Source: Oreocharis arfaki (taxonomy: Eukaryota > Chordata > Aves > Passeriformes > Paramythiidae). From it: a stretch of DNA of 64,000 nucleotides. Made by a program: the position numbers and the translations under genes. Where the stretch lies: assembly GCA_013398015.1 (NCBI GenBank), contig VZRR01002859.1, positions 186,001 to 250,000 of the forward strand, read 5' to 3'. Shown here one piece after another: positions 13,996-26,689 of this stretch (its first letter is position 1; the number at the start of each line of letters is the position of its first letter). Under the pieces are notes generated by a model. It was not told where the DNA came from. It was given only the letters and a program-made list of their open reading frames with translations, and ran no database searches.

Positions 13996-14685
13996 CATGA
14001 CAAATGCTGAAAACTGTGGTTTTTCTGCATCTTTTCCTGCATCGAACAAAGTATTGGAGCGCTTGAGAGCTTGATTTCTCACCTTGCAGATCTCAAGAGG
14101 AAAGGTCAGGAAACCAGTTGCGGTTCTCTTAATTCCAGACCACCACCAATGTACAATATTGGACTGAGTTTCTAGATTCAAGTTATGAGTTGACCTTGAG
14201 AGTGTATGCAAAGGTAGCATCACAGGTTGGAAAGTCCCCCCTCTGTGGTGGTCCTTGCATAAGATATTGCCTCTGGTATTCTCTGTCCCTGGCAGAAGGA
14301 GATAAGAGGTAGGAGAAGTAAGCCACATTACTCTCTATTTGGATCTTTTCTATGAATGAATATAAACTCTTTCTATTTCTTAATGTTTATTTTAATTTAT
14401 ATTTACTCTAGAACTACTTCCCCATTTCTAGGCCCATTTTCCCCAGGTGTTTGAATATTTATGAAGCTATATAAATAAGAATATATGGAGATTGAACATT
14501 CCTTTATACAAATGCAGCGGTAGGATTGACAGAATATTTGTACTTTTCAGTGACTGATGTTGAAAATTGAAAATATAATTTTCCCAGAGGGCCAATGTGG
14601 CTCCTGAAAAACCTGCCAGTTTCATACTTTACATTTGAGGGAAAAAAAAGTGGAAGGCAGGGAGGAGGGGAGGAAGGGAGGAAGG

Positions 14686-14718
<33 letters not shown>

Positions 14719-17700
14719 AAGACAAGCAAGATGCAAGCAAAAAGAGGAAAATGCACTAGGCACTTTGTGAGGCTGCAGTTAGTGCTTGCCCTTGCCCAAG
14801 CGCTTCTGCTGCTGTTTGAGAGGCAGAGCCTGCACTGTGTAACAAGTCACTGAGTACACAGTTACAACAATCGCCATCAGTGTCAGGTTTTTTAAGATGA
14901 CAGCCTCACTCATCCTTTCAGGCCATCCTTGTTAGGAATAATCCAGTGGTACAGCACTGCATGGAAAAGCTATGTGCACAGCAACAACACTACGACTTCA
15001 TTTCTTTTTTTCCTTTGTGTCACACTTTTAAATAGCTACAGCTTCCCTGCAACTTGCCTTCCAGTTCTCTATAGCACTAGGTAAAGAGTTCATCTGCCAT
15101 TTAATTCGCAGAGTTGCTGCTGCCAGAAATTAAAGGACGCAAATCATGCTCACTCTTGAGCTGCTAATTCAGTGCTGATACAATGCTAACGACAGGGTAA
15201 GTTCCCCTGTAGTTAGGACTCAGGAATTTTTGCACTGTGCTACCACTTAGTCTTTTGCTAATAACAGTGCTGAAAATTTGGCATGAGATTTGTTCATGCA
15301 GATGCAGCCACAGAGACCTTGCTTTTTGTGCTTCATTATTGCTATTTTCTTTAATTCAAAAATAATTCATTCTAGATTGAATGTAAATGTTTTATTCTTT
15401 GACTATGGAAACAATGAGATGACAATCCAAGACTAATCACATTTTCAGTAACAATAACTGAAATGGTTTACTCAGCATGCATACATTTTAAAAGACAGTT
15501 TCGTAACTGCATTTTACTAGAGGGCAGTAAAACCTTCTGCTTCGCTGAGCAAATCCTGTGTCCAAATCTTCATTTACATCCCTGTGTGGGCTGTTACACT
15601 GCAAACTTGGATCTGACTGCATTTTCCTCCCACCTTCTTCTTCTTGCAGCCATTAAAGTTTATTTGAAGAATAACACTAGATCTACATTAAGCTAGAAGC
15701 ATTATTGCTACTTGTGGGCATCTCTGTTTTCTTGCAGTGTTAGTTAACCCATGAACATGAATGCATTTATTTTTTCTTTTGGTGGATTGTTTGTGGATTT
15801 TTTTGGTTCTGAGAATCTTTGCATTGAAATACCATTCAAACAAGTTCAACTTATTTATGAAAGCAAAAATATCAGTGAGGCTGCTCTAGATATCATATAT
15901 TATAGACCGGCATCAGTTCTTCTTTTCTGCACTATATGATGTAGCTAAAGAAAGAGGGAAGTCCCTTTTCACACAGACATCTTACTTCTATTCGCATTTT
16001 GCTTCTAAATGGACGGGCAGCTGTGTTCAAATACAGATTTTCTGATTAAGTGACTTGTAATATGTTCCTCACATGAATGAGACATCCTCAGTTATGCATG
16101 AGAATCTTCTATTGTTAGGGTACTTTTCCCATTACGCAAGACCAATGTTGAAATTCCAGTGTAGCTATCATTAATTAGCAGAAAAACAAACCAGTTTTAT
16201 TATCAAGAAAGATGTATTTTGGAAGCAGTTGGTTACTTAGCAACAGCTTCAGGTACTAAAACTTCTTTCACTAACAAGCAAAAAAAAAAAAAGGATACTG
16301 CTTACTACAGTACATTAGATCAGCATGCTTTGTGTAAAGGATTTTAACAGTCAAGAGATGTGACTGTGTTTAAGATTCCTTTTTCCAGTCACTAGTTCAT
16401 TGTCAGCAGCAGCTACAGAGCAGCTTTATGTGCATTCAGAGACAGCCAGGAAATTAGTTCTGCATGACTGACTCAGCACTGTAGCACTGAGAACAACCCT
16501 TACCCATTTCCTTAAACAATTGTTTATTTCTTGGTGTGATAACAAATATCAAAATTCTAGATGAAAAGGCTCAGATACTTCATTTGCATTCAAGGTAAAA
16601 AAGTATTAGCACCATTAAAGTGAAGTCCTAGCTTCTGGCATTACAAGACTTTTTTTGCAATTATTATTGAAAGTTCAGAATGATTCTTGGTAGCATGTTT
16701 AGTGTTTTCTTTGATGCGAAACAGAACTGAGAAGCAAAATGCCAGCAAACGGAAATCAAATGAAAGTAATAGTGCATTTTCAAAGTGAGAAATCTAAAAT
16801 TAAATAAAATCTTTGAATCAAAAAGAAGGTCTATTAGACTTTTCATGACAGAAAAAGAAGTCAGATCTTTTTAAGGCCTATATACGTTGAGAATTCAGAT
16901 GATTCAAGATAAAGCAAAGACTTAGGGTTCAGATGATAGATATTCAATGGCTTCTTTTTGAGTTACCTTTTGCTCAAGCTGCTTGGGATTCCCCAACCCT
17001 GGGCATTTAGACATCCGCCTAAAGGTAAGCACTGAAAGTCCCAAGCAGGAGTTTGGCAAATTGGAACAGGCCCTGGGAAGGCATTTTGCTGCCCTCCAAA
17101 TGCAATACGAAGCAGACTGGTCTCTAAGAAAAGAGAACAGAGCGCATGCAGCACATTGCCTCTCTACCCAGATGAATTTATGAAGACACATGAGGTACTC
17201 AGCACTGAAGTCTTCCATGAAAATATAAACTATAACCTTGATCCTTGAGCACTATCAGGGCTCACACATTTATTTCAAAACACATCCAGGAGAAACATCT
17301 TATTTCCCACTACCAGGATAGTAGAGGCTTGCAAAGTTTATGAAATTCCAGAGCTAAGTAGCAATTGAGTGGTTTCTCAGCAACAGCATTTTGGATTTAG
17401 GCAATACATTCTCTCTAAGGCCTGCTGAAAGGACGTGAACCCTTTTATTGGATCCTAATAATCTCTGCTTTCTTTCTAGTTATGAAGTTAATCTGAAAAC
17501 TCTGTCTGTCAGTGTTTAGTGTTGCTCTTGTCTTAAAACGGAAAGCTCTTCAACCAGAGATTTGCTTTCTGTTATAAGTTTCCACAATGTGTTAGTGGGT
17601 AGGGCTAAAGGACCACTAAAAGCAGCGTGTTTTCCAGTAAATCACACTATTACTAACACAATTTGGCTTCAACCACAGTCAGCTCTTATTTATGGATTTA

Positions 17701-18669
17701 TCTATTCAGTTGGGTACATTTGTTTCCTGTAGCAACGTGCACTGTTTATTATTAGAGAATGAAAGAATATTGCTTTCTGTTGTGATAATTTTGCATTTTC
17801 TTTGATGTCTGATAAGAGATTTCTTTCTTATTAACCTCTGGGACAGCAAGACAATTTCATGCTGTCAGTAAAATACTGACAAGGCTGGGCTCAGTTTCCT
17901 TTTTTGTATCCTGTTTAAAAAAAGAAAAGCAAAATAAAATAAATTTCTGATCCATAAATATAGATTTCATGAAACAGAGAACATTTCATATTGGTTATGC
18001 GCAGGGAAGAAAGATAATGACGTGTTAGTTTGGTTTTTTAATACATTTTCCTAGTGCGAGTAGCTGAGTAACTTCAGTTTTCAGTCTTGAATGGGCTAGT
18101 AAGGAATTCCCAAGTGATGAAATAAGAGTGATATGTGAAGGATAAAGAAATGTTTTAATGTAAGAAAGATGTGTTATGTGACAGGAGTGAAGATGTTTGA
18201 AATTTATATCACTCTGTCTAATCCAAAACATCTCCTCTGAAATGTGTCTGCAATGTGCCTTCGTTCAGCAAGGAAGACATGGCATTGCAACCAATGTGAC
18301 CACCCTCACAGTTACTGCAGGTAAATGTACCTATCCAGGAACATGTCAATAAAAAGCCAGATGGAGTAATAAAAACTTTGTCAGATCATCATATTAAACA
18401 TTAAAGCTAAAACCTGTGGGCCATGCATGGTTCATTAAGATCCTGCATGCTATATAATTCCCCTGACGCTGACACAGCCTTTAAAAACTTTTTAAAAAAC
18501 CCCTGAGATATAATACAGCTGATTGTAAACAGTAATGCACACATCTCAGAGTCCTCATTCCAATTTTGAAGAAAAATAGAAGTTGTTCATGAGTTTTATC
18601 ACCAACCAGTAAGACACCATATTTAAACAAATTAAATTCTTAACTAAGCATCCCAGTGTAAAAACAAAC
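13996..18669. other. intergenic, mostly unclassified
   Basis: No supported gene. Holds the polypurine/poly(A) tract at 14633-14745. The overlapping 98- and 66-codon frames around 16922-17218 on opposite strands have no family motifs. A stretch near 17000-17040 looks vaguely like an interspersed repeat but I cannot assign it. Confidence 0.45.
14633..14745 (+). repeat. polypurine (GGAA-rich) and poly(A) tract
   Basis: Almost pure purine on the plus strand: A-run, then GGAGG/GGAAGG repeats (about 14650-14685), then a run of about 32 A (about 14685-14716) and AAAGAAAGAC. The 72-codon lysine-rich frame and the phenylalanine-rich frame on the other strand are artefacts of this tract. Confidence 0.9.
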
Positions 18670-19230
18670 CAATGAGTCAGTAATGTGCTCTGAAGGAAGA
18701 AAGGTCAACAGTATCCTCAGCTGCATTAGGAAGAACATTGCCAGCAATCCTTTACCTCTGCTCACCACCTCACATCTGGAGTAATGGGTCCAGTTCTGGA
18801 TTTCCTGGTACAACAGAGATATGTACATTATAAAGCAAATCTAGTGAACGGTCATGGAGGTGATCAGGGATTGGAACACCTGATGTGTGAGCGGATACTC
18901 AAGGAGCTGCAACTCCTCAGCCTTCAGAAGAGAAGTCTTAAGGGGGATCTCAGCAAATAAATATCTGATTGGGAAGAAGTGAGGATGAGAGAAATAGAAT
19001 ATTTTCTGTGGTACCCAGTGACAGAACAAGAGGCACTGGGCACAAACTGAAAGATAAGAAATTAATATTAAACATTTTTTTTAGAAGGTGATTGAATTCT
19101 AGAATAGGTTTCCCAGAGAGGTTGTGGGGTCTTCATTCTTGGAGATATTCAGAACAACTGTATACAAACAGAACAATTTTGCTCTAGCTGACCCTGGCTG
19201 TAAGTGGAGTGGTTGGACTTGGTGATTGAC
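18670..19230 (+). repeat. CR1 LINE 3' segment (first of three)
   Basis: Reads through the characteristic end of CR1 ORF2 and the 3' UTR: 'CAACAGTATCC...GCTGCATTAGGAAG', 'CACATCTGGAGTAATGGG', 'CTTCAGAAGAGAAG', 'GGTACCCAGTGACAGAACAAGAGGCA' and 'CCCAGAGAGGTTGTGG'. It stops within the block GGTTGGACTTGGTGAT, before the usual tail, where a second CR1 piece begins. It has many stops and no coding potential. Confidence 0.85.
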
Positions 19231-20965
19231 CTGTTACTTGATGAGAATGGTCACCTCACAAACAGGGACACAGACAAGGCAGAGATGTTTAATGCTTTCT
19301 TTGCTTCACTCTTCATCACCAGTGATGGGCTATGGGGGTCCCAGAGACCTGAGCTGGGCAACCATGGCTGTGAGAATGATAAAACCTCAGTTAATCCTGA
19401 ACTTTTTCAGGAACTGCTATTCTAGGTGTATCCCTATGAGTGTATGGTGCCCGATGGGATTCATCCAAGAAGACTCAAAGCTCTGGCTTATGACATTGCA
19501 AGGCCTCTCTCAACGATTTTTGAACAGTTTCGGGAATCTGAAGAGGTCCTAGCTGACTGAAAGCTGGCTCACATTGCCCCAGTTTTCAAGAAGGGCATGA
19601 AGGATGGCCCTGGACAGTATAGACCTGCCAGTCTCACTTCAGTGATTGGTAAAATTAGGAAGAAGATTATTCTGGGAGGTATTGAAAAACGCCTAAAGGA
19701 CAACAGAGTCATTGGCCAAAGCTATCATGGTGTCATGAGAGAAAAGCCCTGCTTGTCAAACCTTATTTCCTTTTATGACAAGGTAACCCACTGAGCTGAT
19801 CAAGGGAAACCAGCTGATGTAATCATTTTGGATTTCAGAAAAGCTTTTGATACTGTCTCTTACAGGATCCTTCTGGACAAAATGTCCAACACACAGCTGG
19901 ATAAACACATCATGTGATGGGTGAGCAACTGGGTCACAGGTTGGATGCAAAGCGTTATAGTGAATGGGGTAACATCAGACTGGTGACCTGTCACTGGTGG
20001 GGTTGCACAGGGCTCCATCCTCGGCCCTGTGCTCTTCAACATCTTCATAAATGACTTAGGCACAGGATTCGAAAGAATACTAAGGAAGTTTCCTGACGAC
20101 ATTAACCTGTGAGGAGCTGTTGACTCCCTTGAAGGCAGAGAGGCCCTGCAGAGAGACCCTAATAAGTTAGAGGGCTGGGAAATCACCAGCCATACGAAAT
20201 TCAACAAGGGAAAGTGCCGGAATCTGCACCAGGAATGGGGCAACCCTGGATGTATGGACAGACTGGGGAATGAGATGCTGGAAAGCAGTGCCATGGAAAG
20301 GGATCTGGGGGTCCTGGTCAATGGCAAGTTGAACAAGAGCCAGCAGTGCCCTGGCAGCCAGGAGGGCCAACCCTGTCCTGGGATGCATCAGGCACAGCAT
20401 TGCCAGCCGAGCAAGGGAGGGGATTGTCCCACTCTGCTCTGCACTGGGGCACCTCAAGTACTGTGTGCAGTTTTAGGTGCCAGAATATAAAAAAGACATT
20501 AAGCTGTTAGAGAGTATCCAAAAGAGGGCAACAAAGATGGTGAAGAGCCTTGAGCGGAAGCCATACAAGGACCGGCTGAGGTCACTTGGCTTGTTCAGCC
20601 TGGAGAAGAGGAGACTGGGGGGAGACCTCATCAATCTACAGCTTCCTCATGAGGGGAAGAGGAGAGGCAGGCACTGATCTCTTTGCTGTAGTGACCAGTG
20701 ACAGGACCAAAGAGAATGGCTTGAAGTTATTTCATGGCAGGTTTAGGTTAAATGTCAGGAGAAGATTCTTCACCCAGAGGGTGGCTGGGCACTGGGACAG
20801 GGTCCTGAGGGAAGTAGTCATGGCATCAACCCTGCCTGAGTCCAAGAAGCATTTGGACAATACTTAGATGGTGTGATTCGAAAGGGCTGTCCTGTGCAGA
20901 CCCAGGAGCTGGACTGGATGATCCTTGTAGATCCCTTCCAACTCAGGATATTCTATGATTCTGTG
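19227..20965 (+). pseudogene. CR1 LINE, broken reverse transcriptase (ORF2 3' half)
   Basis: A 5'-truncated CR1 copy. The reading, broken across frames, starts with LLDENGHLTNRDTDKAEMFN and FASLFIT, continues with PVFKKG and QYRPASLTSVIGKI (about 19575-19660), LDFRKAFDTVS (about 19830-19860) and GSILGPVLFNIFINDL (about 20010-20060). The palm motif reads FPDD at 20089-20100, where CR1 enzymes normally have FADD. In-frame stops at 19792, in 'ATG TGA TGG' near 19913, near 19984 and near 20110, plus frame changes, make it dead. The apurinic endonuclease domain and ORF1 are missing. The 3' UTR and tail (GATATTCTATGATTCTGTGA) end near 20965. In life the product would reverse-transcribe CR1 RNA at the nick site. 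Confidence 0.92.
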
Positions 20966-20984
20966 ATCTCCAGAGATGCTGTGG

Positions 20985-21308
20985 GGCTCATTAAAGACAG
21001 GCTTTTTGTCAGGGAGTGTTGTAATAAGACAAAGGATAATGGTTCTAAACCAAAACAGGGTAGATTCAGACTGGAGAAGGAAGAATTTTCTTGTCATGAG
21101 GGTGATGCAACACTGGGAAAGGTTGATATGAGAGGTGGTAGATGCCCCATTCCTGGAAATATCCAAAGTTGGGTTTGGACGGAGATCTGAGCAACCTGGT
21201 GTAGTTGAAGATGTCCCTGCTCATCGCAAGATCATTGGACTGGATGTCCTTTAAAAGTTCTTTCCAAACCAAACTATTTTATGATTTTATGATTTTATGA
21301 TTCTATGA
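20985..21308 (+). repeat. CR1 LINE 3' end (third of three)
   Basis: The block 'AGACAAAGGATAATGGTTCTAAAC', then 'GAGGTGGTAGATGCCCC', 'GTAGTTGAAGATGTCCCTGCTC' and the tail of repeated ATTTTATG/ATTCTATG units (about 21272-21303) is a complete CR1 3' end. It lies directly downstream of the preceding CR1 and in the same orientation. It differs in subfamily from the middle copy (different 3' UTR wording and repeated tail octamer). Confidence 0.9.
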
Positions 21309-22344
21309 CTCTGTGAAAAGGGAACCTCAGTTTAGGATTGTACCTAGAATTTATCATCAATTTGAAAGTTAATAACTGATACAAACACACATGCAAATGA
21401 TATAGCATATGACTGATGTAACTGAAGTACTAATTGTACTAACCCAAGGAATTGTTCTTCCATACAGGAAATACAGGAATTTATTGTCTGGCTGATGTTT
21501 AAACCTTAGTCTTCCTGCTTTAATTTATATTAATAGAAAAATTAATAAAATAATTTATTTTATATTCACATTAATACAGAATGGTCATACTTTCTAATTT
21601 TACTTAGTTCTGAACTGATGTCGCAAAATTCAGGGTGATCTGAGGTTGCATTTGTATATACCATTATATAAAAGTATAGTAATTCATAGCAGTATTCTTA
21701 ATGCTTAAAAGCATTATTTAAAAGTCAGTACTTATTTTGCAGTGTGCAGCAGATGCAGGTTGCCTATTCCTATTCAGAAACAGGAATTTTTCTAAAGGCA
21801 TAGAGAACAAAACCACAGGCAAAGGAAGGTATCCCCTTAGGATGTTTGGCCTAGAGGGGGTAAGGAAGAGAAGCTTTTCAGAAAGCAAGAAAAAAAGCAA
21901 AGAGCTGGACAAGTTAGCAAAATTCTAAATTTCTATCCAGTTCATCCAGTTACGCATTTAGCCTGATTTGAAGCCTAAGTCCAGACCATGATTCAATCTG
22001 TAAGTACAGAAGCCTATACATAGGTGTATGGATATTTGACGGTATGAAAATTTATGGGAAGACACAAGTTACTCAAAGACTAACACTCAGACCACTTATT
22101 TCTGGGAGTGCAGGGGTACAACTGATATCTAATGATCCAAAACTCAGGCTTACCAGCTATCACAATAAAAACTTCCGTGGAAATCATTAGCAGATCAAAT
22201 GGGAGGAAACAGGATTTGTAGTAACTCAGAGTGTGGGCCAGACAGTTAGCTGAATGAATTCAAGTCCAGGAAAAAACCCCAAGCAACTTGACTACACCAC
22301 AAATAATGGTAGACAATGATCCTGAAATGTTTTTGAAACATAAA
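21309..22344. other. intergenic, nothing recognised
   Basis: AT-rich spacer between the plus-strand CR1 cluster and the minus-strand CR1. The overlapping 63- and 64-codon frames at 21718-21928 have no supporting features. Confidence 0.5.
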
Positions 22345-23880
22345 ATGCTTTGGGTTGCAAGGGATCTCTCTAAGTCATTTTTTCTACATGCTTCTTAAAG
22401 CAGGATCACAAACAAAGTTAAGTCAGGCAGTTCAGGGCCCTGTCGAGTCAAGCTCTGAATACCTCCAAGGATGGAGTCCTCACAGCCTCTCTGTGAAAAC
22501 TGCTGTAATGCTTAATCACCCTCACTATGATTTTTGACTTGTTTTCTTTATGTATCCTCCTGGAAGGTCTTTTGCTGCAATTTGTGTCTATTGCCTCTTG
22601 TTCTTTCACTGTGAATGGTTGTCAGAAGTCTGGTTATGTCTATTCCATAAACCCCTTTAAGTTTTAGTAGACTGCAATTATATTTCCTTGATCTTCTCTT
22701 CTACAACCTGAAAAGCTCCTATTCAGTTTTCTTCACCTCCTGCATCATATGGTCCACTTCCTCATTAACTTCTTAACCAAATATCGGACTTTCTGAATCT
22801 TGTCAATCTCTCTTTTGTATAGGAAGAAATGATACTGGGCAGAGTATCATATATATGCCCTGAAAGTGTCAAAGAGAAAGGAATAATTGACTCACTGGCT
22901 ACACTGCTGCTAACACAGTATGCAGTTCCACCAGGGCTGCACAATCCTTTTCCACAGTGCACCTTTCTGGCTGGCAAGCTATAATGTTCCATGAGTTTAT
23001 TCCATCTCAGATAGCAGGACTTCTTGTCTTTGATGAATTACTGAGTTTCTGTTGGACTTTGTCTCTGCTATGTTGAGGTTTCTGTGAAAGGAAACCCTGC
23101 CATCCAGTGTATCAAACAGTCCTCCCATTCTGAGGTCTCACACCAACCCAATGGTGAAATATTCTGTCCCCTAAGCAGACTTTATTAAGATGTTAAGTAG
23201 CATCAATTTCAGTATTACACAATAACACCATTCACAATTGGTTGCCAGCTAGATTTTAAACCACTAACCTTAATGGTACAGCAAATTTTTTTCCTATTTA
23301 TGATTTACCTACCTAGTACCTATCTCCCCAGCTTAGATTCAATGACACTTTGGGCAATATTGTCAAAAGCCTCGACACTGCTAAAGCAAATGTCATTCAC
23401 TTATCTCCCTAGTGCCAGCCATCTCAGAGATGGCACAGTCATTGGTACAGGAGTGCGCCCTTACTGGACCAATGCTAATTATTCCAGACCACCTTCTTGA
23501 CCTGTATGTGTCTTGAGACACATATTCTAAGAGAATTCTTCCCTTCTTCAGAGACTGAAGGTAGAAGAAGGTAGCAAGGACTTCAGACTCTTCTCTGTCC
23601 TTCATTATTGGCAAACCATTCCATATAACATGCCAAAATTGTTCTTTGGTTCTCCTTTGGTTTCTGATGTAAATTGAAGAGCCTTTCTTATTCTCCTTCA
23701 TAACTAATTTTCTTTCCTATTTCTCTCTGTTTGTAACTCCATCTAAATTTTTATCTTTCAGTTCCATTTCAGCACATCAGAACATCATTGTATATCCCTT
23801 TCTGGTATACCCCCCATACTTCCATTTTCCAAATCTGCTTCCAGCTCGTCTGTACATAGGCGAGTATATCCTGTGGTTGA
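22345..23880 (-). repeat. ancient CR1 LINE, minus orientation, with RT remnants
   Basis: The 3' end lies at the left (GGTTGCAAGGGATCTCTC), followed by the standard CR1 3'-UTR order in reverse: 'GAATACCTCCAAGGATGGAG', 'ATTGCCTCTTGTTCTTTCACTG', 'CTTGATCTTCTCTTCT'. To the right come ORF2 remnants. The frame at 23393-23701 on the minus strand holds NKKGSSIYIRNQRRTKE followed by an AT-FF segment matching the CR1 'NKKGFFKYI...LLNAFFASVF' region just upstream of the RT core. The 23340-23400 stretch (CACTTTGGGCAATATTGTCAAAAGCC) is the reverse complement of the 'LDFSKAFDTV' region. Many indels and stops show that it is old; the right-hand limit is approximate. Confidence 0.8.
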
Positions 23881-26689
23881 CAAAAATATTTCAGACTAGC
23901 CTTAGGACATCAAGATCTCCAACTATGGATCTTCTTTATAGTAGTCATGAGAAGTATGATGTCTTGCCCATCTCTCACTGTACTTGTGATTCCAGGTGCT
24001 TTTGTAACAGTAAGTCTCTGAAGAACTTCCAAACAAGTGGAACAGAACATATAATTCTCTCTCAAAACACATTTACAGCTAGGCTGAAGAATCTAACTTT
24101 ACCTGCAGTCACTGTAAAATTAAAAGAACAGCCAGATCTTTCTCCTGGCAATACTGACATAATATCCTTTTTAACTTTGTAACAGATGTACTTTAACCAT
24201 ATCACAAGAGAAAAGAAACAAAATTTCCCAGATGAAGTTTCATTTTCCTTCATCCTCACTGAGAAACAGCTGGAGTGCAGATAATGTACACTCCTCTAGT
24301 TTCCTATACACACTCATTATGGTTAATGACCTAGTCAGCACAATTTTTAACTTCATCTATACTTTGCACATATCTAGCCATGTGTCCATTTTCTCAGCAT
24401 TCCCTAAAACATCTTTTGTCTCTTTCATTTGCAGAAAAATCCTTCTCTGGTCAAACAAATATCACTTTGGAAAAACAGCCCTGTTTAGTTCAATTCTGAT
24501 AAAAAATCTTTATGTTAGAGAAATAAGGATATTTCAATACAAGGTAGTTGAAGCTTATATACACAAGACAATTTAAATAACCTGTGTTCTTCACATCATT
24601 AGTCTCACCTTGATATTGTTGTCAGAGAGCAATGATTCAAAGGGTAAGGAACAGAATCGTGAGATGCATATTGAAATAGCGATGCTGGCCCAGACATAAG
24701 GCACAGGAACTTTCAGGTTCATGATATTTCCAACTTAGGGATTTTTGAACAAACATGCCCATTAATTCTATGGAATAAAGTTTTTCTGATTCCCTTCCAG
24801 CTCCTTTGAGACAATTTATAGCTGCAGGGAGTACTGAAGGAAAAATTCAGTGAACTGTCCAAATGCATAATTGAAACTGCATAACCATAAGATTTCGTAC
24901 AGCATCACAATGGTGGTGAGATATTTTACCCCTTGGCTCTTAAGTGCTTCACTGGCTTAGATTTTATAGAATGCAAATGACAAAAAAATGGTAAATAGAG
25001 GGAGTTGCAATTACTGTTACAGGAAGTGCAATGTTTTGACAAGGATCCAGAAGTGGCAAATTGGATGTATATATAAGCAAAACCAAGAAAGTTCAGATTT
25101 AAAAATCAGAAAGCTGATCTGGAAGTAATACAGAGGTCAAAAAAGTCCTTTAATCTTATATCCATAAGACTTTATCCTGAAAGACCAAATAGGAAAGTGA
25201 GATGCAGTCAAACAATGAAAATGAATGAGGTACATTCCTGTGAAAATGGAAGAACAGACTAATTAGAATTGAGTGTAATGATGTTTGACTTCCATACACA
25301 CTGGTTGTTCTATGTCATAAACCAGCCAAGACTGAAATGAGCAAATAAAGATGTTTTACTGTAGGAAGCATTGTGGGGTAGTGCAGATTAGAAAATCTGA
25401 AAATCACCATTAAATTTTAAAATAATAAAAAACTTTAAAAATCAACATAAAACGAAAATTCAAAGTTAGAAATTAGGTCTTGTCATCTTTTAAAAATACA
25501 CAAACAAGTAAGATTGCCTTTAAATTTGAGCATTCTAACCAAATCAAGCATTCTGAATATCTGTCCAACAAAACCATATGATTCATGTTTTATGAAAATT
25601 CAATAGTCACATTCAAATTATCCCAGAAGATCATCCCAAAGTTCATATGAAGACCAGGAATGGCATTATCTCTAATGATTCAATAAACTTGCTTGAAAAG
25701 GCTAGTTTAGCCATTGGATAATTTCAGCCAAAAAACTATGAAGATTAAAATTGTTTCTTCAGAAGGAATTTGAATGAAGCTAATAGACATCTGTGATTCT
25801 TGTGATAAGCCAAAGTGAAAAAGTAAAAAAAGTAAAAGTAGGTAGAGACCAAACTATTAAGTACGGGATCCTTGTCTGTTATTCAAAAGAAAATCACTAA
25901 ATTCACTAAATAAGAAGTAAGTGTTTGAGGGATCAGACAGAAGCAACAAATGATTTAGCAAAAGGAAAGCTGAGTTATAGGGAATGTTCATTCAAAGAAA
26001 GAATATAAACTGTGAGATACTGATGAATTCTTGTATCAATTTACTGTCAGCTAAGCATTTTAACCATACACACCCCGCACACTTTTCAATTATTTTACTC
26101 ACACACCAAAATTGCCTTTTTATGATAATACTGATGTATTCCACGGGAGTATTGAATATAAACTTAAATTGAATGTTTTCCCTCGAAAAATAATTAAACT
26201 TCTAATTCATTTTAGAGCATATCACGGTGGAGTTTAATTTGGAAAGAAAAAAGGATAACACCAAATTACACTAATAACCAAAGTAGTGCTAATGATTTTG
26301 AAATGAAAAAGATAAGAGTTCATTGATTGTGAGCAATTAGTCTATAACAGCAGGTAGCATGAGATTTCATTTCACTGAAGAATTTCTATTTCGTGCCTTC
26401 AAAGGATTTAGTTTTCACGTTTAAAAGAATTAAAAAAGAATCCTGAAGTCCCGTAACATGCACACACATGATGTTATGGCAAACCTTTGCCCTTTCTCCC
26501 ATCTAGAAACCACTTCCTCTGTGACCTTGACTGCATACATCATTTAGCTAGTATGGTTTCCAGGGAAGCCAGCCTATTCTTCCTGAAACACGTCATGCTT
26601 ACTCACACCCAGATGTATTCTTGGACCTGAACTCTTAGATACGTGTGCCTGGAGTTGCCAAGGTCACATCTGAATACCTACAGTGGGTG
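23881..26689. other. intergenic, nothing recognised
   Basis: No supported gene or repeat family. Open frames here (up to 114 codons at 24232-24576, plus strand) lack motifs and exon signals. The first few hundred bases could still belong to the CR1 on the left. Confidence 0.45.

Noticed and set aside
14504..14853. Poly-phenylalanine and poly-lysine frames
   Set aside because: Translations of the polypurine/poly(A) tract.
16922..17218. 98-codon minus-strand frame considered as a gene or a known repeat
   Set aside because: Neither a protein family nor a repeat family could be supported from the sequence alone.
19860..20336. 158-codon minus-strand open frame
   Set aside because: Antisense shadow of the CR1 reverse transcriptase remnant.
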